NCBI GenBank assembly: GCA_031291335.1
Contig: JARLJF010000085.1
Coordinates: forward strand, 1-46,694
Source: Pandoraea sp.
GTDB lineage: Bacteria > Pseudomonadota > Gammaproteobacteria > Burkholderiales > Burkholderiaceae
Direction: 5' to 3'
DNA length: 46,694 bases
Position numbers and translations under genes: made by a program
The notes under the pieces: generated by a model
Databases searched by the model: none
What the model was told of the DNA's origin: nothing
What the model saw: the letters and a program-made list of their open reading frames with translations, nothing else
Shown here: positions 40,542 to 46,694 of the stretch, piece by piece
Layout of the letters: every line of letters begins with the position of its first letter
Position numbering within the stretch: the stretch's first letter is position 1

Positions 40542-42830
40542 TTACTGTGCGCGCAGTGTCTTCGCGGCGGCCACCATATTCTGCAGCGCCGGGATGACTT
40601 CGGCCCACTGACGCGTTTTCAGGCCGCAGTCCGGATTGACCCAGAGACGCTTGGCCGGAATTCGCTCGGCAGCCTTCTGCATGAGCGACACGATGTGCGC
40701 TTGCGTCGGGATGTTCGGCGAGTGGATGTCGTACACGCCCGGCCCGATTTCGTTCGGGTACTGGAACGAGTCGAACGCGTCGAGCAGTTCCATATCCGAG
40801 CGCGAGGTCTCGATCGTGATCACGTCGGCATCCATATCGGCGATGGCCGCAATGATGTCGTTGAACTCCGAATAGCACATATGCGTGTGGATCTGCGTGT
40901 CATCCTGCACGCCGTTCGCGGTGATGCGGAACGATTCGATCGCCCAGTTCAGGTACGTCTGCCATTGGGCGCGACGCAGCGGCAGGCCCTCGCGCAGGGC
41001 GGCCTCATCGATCTGAATCACGCGCACGCCGGCACGTTCCAGATCCAGCACTTCTTCACGAATTGCCAGTGCCAACTGGAAGCACGACACCGAGCGGGGT
41101 TGATCGTCGCGCACGAACGACCAGTTCAGGATCGTGACCGGGCCGGTCAGCATGCCCTTCATCGGCTTGCTGGTCAGCGACTGTGCGTACTTGATCCATT
41201 CGACGGTCATGGCCTTCGGGCGGCTGATGTCGCCGAACATGATCGGCGGCTTCACGCAACGCGAACCGTACGACTGCACCCAGCCGAACTGGCTGAAGGC
41301 ATAGCCTTCAAGCTGCTCGCCGAAGTACTCGACCATGTCGTTGCGCTCGGCTTCGCCGTGCACGAGCACGTCGAGCCCCAGCGCTTCCTGTTCGCGCACG
41401 CTGCGGGCGATCTCGGCCTGCATGACGGCGACGTAACCGGCCTGATCCAGCTCGCCGGCCTTGAACTGGCTACGGGCCGTGCGGATTTCGGACGTTTGCG
41501 GGAACGAGCCGATCGTCGTGGTCGGGTAGAGCGGCAGGTTCAGAACGGCAGCTTGCTTTTTGGCCCGAACGGCGTACGGATGCTGGCGACGGCCTAGCGA
41601 CGCTTCGATCTTTGCCACGGCGGCTTTGACGGCCGGATTGTGCACGCGCGGCGACGCACGGCGGCTGGCGATGGCTGCGGCGTTGGCAGCCAGCTCAGCG
41701 CCGACAGCTTCCCGACCTTCATTGATAGCGCGGGCCAGCACGTCGACTTCCGCCAGCTTTTGCTTGGCGAAGGCGAGCCACGACTTGATTTGCGCGTCGA
41801 GTTTCTGCTCGCTGTCCAGATCGACCGGCACGTGCAGCAGCGAGCACGACGGTGCGACCCACAGGCGATCGCCCAGCGTCCTGGCGACCGGTTCGAGCCA
41901 GTCGAGCACAGCGGCCAGATCCGCCTTCCAGATGTTGCGGCCGTTGACCACCCCCAGCGACACGACCTTGTCGGCCGGCAGTGCGGCGATCACCTTCGAG
42001 ACTTCACCCTGGGCGTTCACGGCGTCCAGATGCAGGCCGTCGACCGGCAGGCGGCAAGCCAGCGGAAGATTGTCTTGCAGTTCGCCGAAGTACGTGGCGA
42101 GCAGACGCTTGACCGGCGAGGCGGCGAGGGCGGCGTAGGACGTCTCGAAAGCCTTTTGCCATTCGGCGCTCAGTTCGGTGACGAGGATCGGCTCATCGAT
42201 CTGCACCCATTCCACCCCTTGTGCGGCGAGGGTGTCGAGCAGCTTCGCGTAGACCGGGAGCAAACGCGGCAGCAGTGCCAGCTTGTCGCTGTCGTCCTTG
42301 GCCTTGCCGAGCCACAGGTACGTGACCGGGCCGACGATGACGGGCTTGGCCTTCACGCCAGCGGCACGGGCTTCGGTGAGCTGTTCGACCAGACGCGAAG
42401 CGTCGAGTGTGAAGTTCGTTGCCGCCGAGAATTCCGGGACGATGTAGTGGTAGTTGGTGTCGAACCACTTGGTCATTTCACCGGCAGCCACACCGCCGCA
42501 GCAATCCGCGTGTGCTTCAGCGCTTTGCGCCGAGCGACCCCGGGCTACGCGGAAGTAGTTGTCGAGCACGTCGCCATGGAAGCCTTGCACGCGCTCGGGC
42601 AGGTTGCCCAGCGTGAAGCTCATGTCGAGGACCTGGTCATAGAACGCGAAATCGCCCACCGGGGCCAGGTCCAGTGCCGCCTGATCCTGCCAGTGACGCA
42701 GACGCAGCGAGGCGCCGAGCGCCTTCAACTCGTCGCGCGACGATTGGCCCTTCCAATACGCTTCCTGACCGAACTTCAGTTCACGCTTCGCGCCGACGCG
42801 CGGGAATCCCAGGTTATGTGTCTTTGCCAT
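40542..42830 (-). CDS. metE: Cobalamin-independent methionine synthase MetE
   Basis: 5-Methyltetrahydropteroyltriglutamate-homocysteine methyltransferase, the last step of methionine synthesis without vitamin B12. At 762 residues it has the usual length and two barrel domains. The N-terminal domain starts [20 protein letters not shown]; the C-terminal domain has [40 protein letters not shown], the zinc ligands His and Cys in THMCYSEF, and the last ligand Cys in [12 protein letters not shown] 42830 matches the conserved N-terminus. The upstream region carries a promoter and paired dyads that fit LysR-type (MetR) activation rather than a cobalamin riboswitch. Confidence 0.98.
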   Translation of the reverse strand: MAKTHNLGFPRVGAKRELKFGQEAYWKGQSSRDELKALGASLRLRHWQDQAALDLAPVGDFAFYDQVLDMSFTLGNLPERVQGFHGDVLDNYFRVARGRSAQSAEAHADCCGGVAAGEMTKWFDTNYHYIVPEFSAATNFTLDASRLVEQLTEARAAGVKAKPVIVGPVTYLWLGKAKDDSDKLALLPRLLPVYAKLLDTLAAQGVEWVQIDEPILVTELSAEWQKAFETSYAALAASPVKRLLATYFGELQDNLPLACRLPVDGLHLDAVNAQGEVSKVIAALPADKVVSLGVVNGRNIWKADLAAVLDWLEPVARTLGDRLWVAPSCSLLHVPVDLDSEQKLDAQIKSWLAFAKQKLAEVDVLARAINEGREAVGAELAANAAAIASRRASPRVHNPAVKAAVAKIEASLGRRQHPYAVRAKKQAAVLNLPLYPTTTIGSFPQTSEIRTARSQFKAGELDQAGYVAVMQAEIARSVREQEALGLDVLVHGEAERNDMVEYFGEQLEGYAFSQFGWVQSYGSRCVKPPIMFGDISRPKAMTVEWIKYAQSLTSKPMKGMLTGPVTILNWSFVRDDQPRSVSCFQLALAIREEVLDLERAGVRVIQIDEAALREGLPLRRAQWQTYLNWAIESFRITANGVQDDTQIHTHMCYSEFNDIIAAIADMDADVITIETSRSDMELLDAFDSFQYPNEIGPGVYDIHSPNIPTQAHIVSLMQKAAERIPAKRLWVNPDCGLKTRQWAEVIPALQNMVAAAKTLRAQ

Positions 42831-42876
42831 GTTCTCTAATGACGATTGCCGCCAGATGAAGGAAACAGTGACAACG

Positions 42877-42946
42877 ATCATAGAGACTTCGGTTCATGAA
42901 TGAAAATGGTCTTATTTGCGATTAACGTAAATTTTATTCATGAATG
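42877..42946 (-). promoter_or_regulatory. metE promoter with two TTCATGAATG boxes (MetR-like)
   Basis: Reading leftwards, a good -10 TATGAT (42877-42882) has only a poor -35, as expected for an activated promoter. The 10-mer TTCATGAATG, containing the dyad TTCATGAA, occurs at 42893-42902 (over the -35 zone) and at 42937-42946 (about -70), 44 bp apart. A distal and a proximal site at these distances is the classic layout for LysR regulators; MetR half-sites are TGAA/TTCA. No metR gene is in the window. Confidence 0.55.
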
Positions 42947-43051
42947 CCCGCCGTCCAACAGGCGATGGGCAGGTGATTGGGGACGTGGCCTTCGTGATAC
43001 GCTCCTGCGACGCTGCGGCGCACGTGCCGGCATGCGCAACCGCCTTCGTCC

Positions 43052-43651
43052 ATGTCCATGAAGAAAAGAGAATTCCTCGCCGGTGCTGCGGCACTCGGTG
43101 CGTCGGTGCCGGTGTTGGCCAAGACGGCCAGTTCAGCGGGATCGCCCGCTACGACACCGCTCGTCACGATCAGCGGTGCTATCGGGCAGCACAATCGGGG
43201 GCCTGTCGACCCGGCGCTTGACCAGCTTTTCCACAAGCAACTGGTGCAGTTCGACGCCGCGTATGCGTTCGACTTCGGCACGCTGACGCGCATGCCTGCG
43301 CAGACGATCCGTCCCACACTGGAATACGATGCCCGGCCGCACACGTTGCGCGGCCCGCGCCTGATCGATGTGCTCGCGCAGGCAGGGGCGCCTGCCAATC
43401 CGCTGACGCAAGTGCTGCTGCGCGCCATCGACGGCTACGTCGTCGCCACCACGCTCGGCCAGGTGCGTGAGTACCGGTTCCTGCTTGCGACGCATCTTGA
43501 CGCCAAGCCGCTGCCACTCGGGGGCCTTGGGCCGTTGTGGGCCGTCTACGATCCGTTGGGGATCCCGGCGCTGGCGGGCAAACCGCTCAAGGAGCAGTTC
43601 ACTCTTTGCCCGTGGGGCGTCTATCACATTCAGATCAACGCGGTTGCGTGA
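43052..43651 (+). CDS. Small molybdopterin-dependent oxidoreductase-like protein
   Basis: A 199-residue exported protein. The N-terminus (KKREFLAGAAALGASVPVLA) looks like a Tat-type or Sec signal, with Lys-Lys-Arg instead of the twin Arg. The rest matches a short 'oxidoreductase molybdopterin binding' domain: LVTISGAIGQHNRGP, TLTRMPAQTIRPTLEYD, RGPRLIDVLAQAGAP, IDGYVVATTLGQVREYRFLL and LGPLWAVYDPLGIPAL. I see no Cys in the position that ligates molybdenum in sulfite oxidases, and this short subfamily usually lacks it, so cofactor binding is doubtful. ATG 43058 is an alternative start. It is divergent from metE. Confidence 0.82.
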   Translation: MSMKKREFLAGAAALGASVPVLAKTASSAGSPATTPLVTISGAIGQHNRGPVDPALDQLFHKQLVQFDAAYAFDFGTLTRMPAQTIRPTLEYDARPHTLRGPRLIDVLAQAGAPANPLTQVLLRAIDGYVVATTLGQVREYRFLLATHLDAKPLPLGGLGPLWAVYDPLGIPALAGKPLKEQFTLCPWGVYHIQINAVA

Positions 43652-43688
43652 ACCGATTCGTGATCCGACGCAAATCTACGATCCGAAA

Positions 43689-43707
43689 AATTACACGCGG
43701 CGTAATT
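43689..43707. promoter_or_regulatory. Dyad upstream of the RiPP cluster
   Basis: AATTAC (43689-43694) and GTAATT (43702-43707) frame ACGC-G-GCGT (43695-43703), giving two overlapping dyads in an AT-rich stretch about 75-90 bp before the acyltransferase start. A possible promoter (TTAATC 43706-43711, CATATT 43728-43733) adjoins it. It could be the control site of the cluster. Confidence 0.35.
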
Positions 43708-43780
43708 AATCTGGCGCGACGTTATGGCATATTGCACATCTGAACTAAAAAACTAAGCCAGATACGTTCCGCCAAAACAG

Positions 43781-44422
43781 ATGCACGCGCACCTTGGGAA
43801 TCACACGGTCAATCGGGGGTCGTTGAATCAGCGTATCCCTGATGCGAACGCCGTCCCCACTATTGCCATCGAGACCCAGCGCGGCCTGCAACTGCGCCTT
43901 TTGCGTGCTGCCGATCTCTGCGCGCTAGCTGATGCACTTGCCGATACCACCGCGTGCGACTGCCTGTACTTCGAGGGCTTGGGCGAAGCGCACGTCGAGG
44001 CCGCCGGCTGGTTACGGTGGCGACAAGCGGGATACGAAGCGGGCCGCGCCTTGGCGTTGGCAGCGTTCGACGCCGACGATCGGCTCCTCGGCGAGGTTTC
44101 GCTCGATGAACTGCGGCCCGCCGATGCGCCGCTGTCGGCAACCGCTTGCCGGGTCGGGCAATTGAGCTACTGGGTTCGCGCGAGCCAGCGTGGTCAGGGC
44201 CACGGCGTGGACATGACCCGCGCGCTGTGCCACTACGCGTTCCAGCACCTGGGCGTATCACACATCGAAATGAGCATTAGCGCGGCGAATCAGCCGAGCT
44301 TGCAGCTTGCCCATCGTTTGGGGGCTCGGCAGTACGGCCGGGGGCATGCCACCGCGCATGCCTGTGCTCCCCTCGCTTTCCGCCTGCACGCGGGCGACCT
44401 TTTCCCGACCGGCAAGGTATGA
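43781..44422 (+). CDS. GNAT-family N-acyltransferase of a RiPP cluster
   Basis: A 213-residue RimJ/RimL-type acetyltransferase. After about 28 unconserved residues the fold begins at IETQRGLQLRLLRAADLCAL. The acetyl-CoA site is in SYWVRASQRGQGHGVDMTRA (the Q/RxxGxG/A motif appears as QRGQGHG), followed by LCHYAFQHLGVSHIEMSISA and NQPSLQLAHRLGA, as in ribosomal-protein N-acetyltransferases. Its stop overlaps the radical SAM gene start (ATGA), so it is translated with the maturase. In this setting it probably acylates the N-terminus of the processed peptide, or acts in self-protection; both are inference. No strong ribosome binding site is seen before ATG 43781. Confidence 0.88.
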   Translation: MHAHLGNHTVNRGSLNQRIPDANAVPTIAIETQRGLQLRLLRAADLCALADALADTTACDCLYFEGLGEAHVEAAGWLRWRQAGYEAGRALALAAFDADDRLLGEVSLDELRPADAPLSATACRVGQLSYWVRASQRGQGHGVDMTRALCHYAFQHLGVSHIEMSISAANQPSLQLAHRLGARQYGRGHATAHACAPLAFRLHAGDLFPTGKV

Positions 44423-45633
44423 AAAAACCGCTCATCCCATTCGGCCCGGTGGCCGAACGACTGGCCGCAAGCGCCCCGGCGCCGAACGTCGATGCGCCGA
44501 CACCGACCATCGGCCCCACTCGTCTGGTCATTCTGCAACCCACGTCGTTCTGCAACATCGATTGCTCGTACTGCTACGTGCCGGATCGGCAGGTCAAAGG
44601 CCTGATGTCGATGGAGGTGTTGGGCAAGGTCTTCGATCGCCTGGTCGAGGAAGACCTTCTCGGCAGCCGCTGCTCGGTCGTATGGCACGCAGGCGAACCG
44701 TTGACCGCCGGGAAAACATACTTCGCAGAAGCCTTCGCTCTGGCGGCTGAAAAGCTCGGCGGACACACGATCGGCCAATTGACCACTCAAACCAACGGCA
44801 CACTGATCGACGAGGACTGGCTGACGCTGTTTCGCGACTACAAAGTTCGTGTGGGCGTGAGCCTGGACGGCCCAAAGCACATCCACGACATGCACCGACG
44901 TGACCGCAAGGGGCGCGGTAGCTTCGACGCCACCGTCCGCGGACTGCAACAACTTCAGGCGGGCGGCGTCGACAACTATGTCCTGTCCGTCGTGACCAGA
45001 CCGATGCTCGGCATGGCACGCGAGTTCTACGAATTCTTCGAAGGGCTGGGCGTCGGCGACGTTGGCCTCATCCCCGAGGAAGTGGACGGTATCAACGCGA
45101 AGAGTTCGCTCGACGGCATTGCCGCCTTGCGCGACTTCGAGGCATTCACGGCGCAGCTTCACGACGTATATCAGGCGCGCGGTCGCAAGCCCGAAATCCG
45201 GGAATTCCGTGGCGTGCGTGAAGCCCTGTTCTACAACGAGCCGATCGAATCGCTGGATAACAACAAGACCGTGGCTTATCACATCCTCACGGTGGCAAAG
45301 AACGGCGGCTTCACGACCTTTTCCCCCGAGCTTGTCGGCATGCCCGACGGTGCCGACTATACGTTCGGCAACATTCTCACGGACTCGCTGCGCGGCGCCG
45401 TGGAGACAGAGAAATTCAGGCATTTCTACGCACAGTTCATGCGCGGGGTTGCGCGCTGCCGCGACGAATGCGATTGGTTCACCCTATGCGGCGGCGGATT
45501 GCCGTCCAACAAACTGTCGGAGGCAGGGTCGCTCGAGGTGAGCGAAACCATGTCCTGCCAGTTGCACATCCAGACCTTCGCGAGAACGGTGCTGGGCTTC
45601 TACAACCAGGCATTGCTAGGCCAACCCACCTGA
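44419..45633 (+). CDS. Radical SAM/SPASM peptide maturase, cyclophane-forming type
   Basis: A 404-residue radical SAM enzyme predicted to crosslink the peptide encoded just downstream. The [4Fe-4S]-SAM motif is CNIDCSYC (Cys45, 49, 52), preceded by LVILQPTSFC. VVWHAGEPLTAG is the GEP-type SAM ribose motif, and TTQTNGTLIDEDW and VGVSLDGPKHIHDMHRRDRK are typical of the peptide-maturase branch. The SPASM domain carries Cys residues in GVARCRDECDWFTLCGGGLP then SNKL and ETMSCQLHIQ, the pattern of GrrM/XyeB-like enzymes that join an aromatic side chain to the residue two positions on. Stop codon and precursor ribosome binding site overlap (TGAGGA). The final assignment to a subfamily needs a profile search. 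Confidence 0.93.
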   Translation: MKKPLIPFGPVAERLAASAPAPNVDAPTPTIGPTRLVILQPTSFCNIDCSYCYVPDRQVKGLMSMEVLGKVFDRLVEEDLLGSRCSVVWHAGEPLTAGKTYFAEAFALAAEKLGGHTIGQLTTQTNGTLIDEDWLTLFRDYKVRVGVSLDGPKHIHDMHRRDRKGRGSFDATVRGLQQLQAGGVDNYVLSVVTRPMLGMAREFYEFFEGLGVGDVGLIPEEVDGINAKSSLDGIAALRDFEAFTAQLHDVYQARGRKPEIREFRGVREALFYNEPIESLDNNKTVAYHILTVAKNGGFTTFSPELVGMPDGADYTFGNILTDSLRGAVETEKFRHFYAQFMRGVARCRDECDWFTLCGGGLPSNKLSEAGSLEVSETMSCQLHIQTFARTVLGFYNQALLGQPT

Positions 45634-45643
45634 GGACTACCGC

Positions 45644-45820
45644 ATGACCCTTGCAGAGAACATCAAAGCGCTTCGTCAAAGCGCGACTGAATCACAGAGT
45701 GCACAGATGAAGGACGTGCGCTTTCTTGCCGAACGTGCTCGCGAAGGCGGCCCGGACTTCCTGGACAAGGATAGTTGGGGCCGTTGGGATTCCTGGAACG
45801 ATTGGGGCGCCGCAAGCTAA
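45644..45820 (+). CDS. RiPP precursor peptide with four tandem Trp-X-X motifs
   Basis: A 58-residue peptide starting 10 nt after the maturase stop, with GAGGA 7 nt before ATG 45644. Residues 1-43 form a helical, charged leader (MTLAENIKALRQSATESQSA … LAERAREGGPDFLDKD). The C-terminus is SWGRWDSWNDWGAAS: Trp at 45, 48, 51 and 54, an exact three-residue period. Three-residue-cyclophane maturases act on aromatic-X-X units, so up to four rings (W45-R47, W48-S50, W51-D53, W54-A56) are conceivable. No Gly-rich repeats of the GrrA kind are present. Cleavage site and bioactivity are unknown. It is too short and Trp-rich to be a chance frame in this position. Confidence 0.88.
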   Translation: MTLAENIKALRQSATESQSAQMKDVRFLAERAREGGPDFLDKDSWGRWDSWNDWGAAS

Positions 45821-45835
45821 CGCCTCCCCAGGCGT
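45820..45835. terminator. Compact hairpin at the end of the RiPP precursor
   Basis: ACGCCT (45820-45825) and AGGCGT (45830-45835) form a 6-bp stem with a CCCC loop that begins at the last base of the precursor stop codon. It lacks a T tract, so its ability to terminate is uncertain; it lies exactly between two convergent genes. Confidence 0.4.
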
Positions 45836-45841
45836 CATGCC

Positions 45842-46694
45842 TCAGCGCGACGTCGGGCGTCCGGCCGTGGGTTTCGGTTGGGCGCCCGGTTTCGCCGGTG
45901 CCACGAGGGGCGGCGGATCGATGGCCTGAAACGGTCCCGGCCGACCGGGCAGCTTGATCGGATCGAGTTCGTCGACATCCTCATGCAGGATGCGGCGGAT
46001 CTCGAGAATGGCTTGCGGCGTTTCCTGCACGCTGTGCCCCGAGACGATCACGCGTTCCGACTGTGCGCCGGCCAAGTGGGCGCTCGTGTAGGGCACCACG
46101 CCGTCGCTCGATTCCTCCAGCGGTCCCTTGGGGTTACGTCGCGCGATGATCGAGTGATATTGCACCGACGGCGATATTTTCAGCCCGGCGGCCGCGACCA
46201 CATACGGATCGTTATCCCGCAACTGATCGACGCTGTTCGGTACGTAGCGTGTTTTGCCCTCCGAAGGACTGTCCTCGGCGCCGGTCGCGAAGTGCAGCAC
46301 GTCGTCGATGCCCGAGAGCAGCGTGACAGGCAGCTTGATGAGATTGGAGACCCAGCGTCCCAGCCGGTTGCGCGCGAAGGGCGTGCCGCGATGCGGTGCC
46401 GCAATGAAAATGGCACGCTCGAATTGAGGCACCGGTTTGAACTGGAATAGCGGATCGAGCCGGTCGCGAGCGCGGTCGATCTGGTCTTCGTTGAGGCGGT
46501 AATCGTTCTGGAACGTGGACCACAGTTCGTCGTCTGAACTCGACACCATCAGCCGGGCAATCACGCCCCCCATGCTGTGGCCGATGACCACCGCGTCATG
46601 CGACGCCGCAGACAGGCCGTCCGGATCGAAATGCTTCAGCGTGGCTTCAAACGCGTTACGAATCGCCATCGCGTTCACGAGGATCGGCGAGTTC
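45842..46694 (-). CDS. Alpha/beta hydrolase (lipase/esterase-like), N-terminus outside the window
   Basis: The reading frame stays open to the window edge (…NSPILVNAMAIRNAF), so the 5' end is missing. Visible are the nucleophile elbow GHSMGG in AVVIGHSMGGVIARLMV, a likely catalytic Asp in ESSDGVVPYTSAHL and the His in VIVSGHSVQETP, giving a complete Ser-Asp-His triad. IFIAAPHRGTPFARNRLGRW is typical of PGAP1/lipase-like serine hydrolases. The last 35 residues are Pro-rich. It is convergent with the RiPP cluster, only 21 bp apart, and probably independent of it. Confidence 0.9.
   Translation of the reverse strand, partial: NSPILVNAMAIRNAFEATLKHFDPDGLSAASHDAVVIGHSMGGVIARLMVSSSDDELWSTFQNDYRLNEDQIDRARDRLDPLFQFKPVPQFERAIFIAAPHRGTPFARNRLGRWVSNLIKLPVTLLSGIDDVLHFATGAEDSPSEGKTRYVPNSVDQLRDNDPYVVAAAGLKISPSVQYHSIIARRNPKGPLEESSDGVVPYTSAHLAGAQSERVIVSGHSVQETPQAILEIRRILHEDVDELDPIKLPGRPGPFQAIDPPPLVAPAKPGAQPKPTAGRPTSR

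Noticed and set aside
42831..43051. Cobalamin riboswitch upstream of metE
   Set aside because: The space is short and no conserved B12-box pattern is visible; the paired TTCATGAATG boxes fit a LysR activator better.
43052..43651. Part of the RiPP cluster
   Set aside because: It is separated by 129 bp containing a dyad and a possible promoter, and the family (molybdopterin-oxidoreductase-like) occurs alone elsewhere.
45644..45820. GrrA-type Gly-rich precursor
   Set aside because: The maturase resembles GrrM in its SPASM domain, but the peptide has Trp-X-X units rather than Gly-rich repeats, so a GrrA label would be misleading.

Overview
The window is about 46.7 kb of GC-rich chromosomal DNA (roughly 63-65% G+C by eye) from a betaproteobacterium, most likely Burkholderiales and perhaps Pandoraea. 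That placement is an inference from codon use, NodT-type lipoproteins, a DUF2239 gene, an RND pump with its own two-component pair, metE and the DUF2092 pair. No tRNA, rRNA, insertion sequence, phage gene or CRISPR array was found.

Layout. 1-350: remnant of a short-chain dehydrogenase. 351-5683: EmrAB-type multidrug exporter with a divergent NodT outer-membrane factor and a downstream HxlR-family regulator; near-identical motifs lie at both promoters. 5705-7825: MHYT-GGDEF-EAL cyclic-di-GMP protein. 8236-13144: MscS-type channel, DUF2252 protein and Cache-GGDEF diguanylate cyclase. 13432-16293: a run of small stress or envelope genes (two BON proteins, PRC barrel, proline-rich protein, DUF3309, ChaB) closed by a strong terminator. 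16735-19277: convergent, overlapping MFS and MATE exporters. 19462-20073: DUF2239 gene behind a promoter with two palindromic operators. 20193-21819: HipBA toxin-antitoxin pair. 21934-25915: ArfB ribosome rescue factor, a coupled DUF2092/proline-glycine-rich pair, and two small uncharacterised proteins. 25903-33975: RND pump, adaptor, outer-membrane lipoprotein, response regulator and histidine kinase in one direction; the adaptor reading frame has an early in-frame stop. 34321-36269: DyP peroxidase with a C-terminal encapsulin-loading tail, then the encapsulin shell gene. 36350-40143: PmrAB/QseBC-like two-component pair with an ArnT-like lipid A glycosyltransferase. 40542-42830: metE with a MetR-like control region. 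43052-43651: small molybdopterin-oxidoreductase-like protein. 43781-45820: compact RiPP cluster. 45842-end: alpha/beta hydrolase cut by the window edge.

The most interesting system is the RiPP cluster at 43781-45820. A GNAT acyltransferase overlaps by 4 bp a radical SAM/SPASM maturase of the cyclophane-forming type. The maturase is followed 10 nt later by a 58-residue peptide whose C-terminus carries Trp every third residue (W45, W48, W51, W54; motif WGR-WDS-WND-WGA). This is the layout expected of a three-residue-cyclophane ('triceptide') peptide with an added acylation step. The second notable system is the DyP-loaded encapsulin nanocompartment.

As a whole the region concentrates on envelope defence: four or five exporters, lipid A modification, osmotic-stress proteins, cyclic-di-GMP signalling, peroxide protection and a toxin-antitoxin pair.
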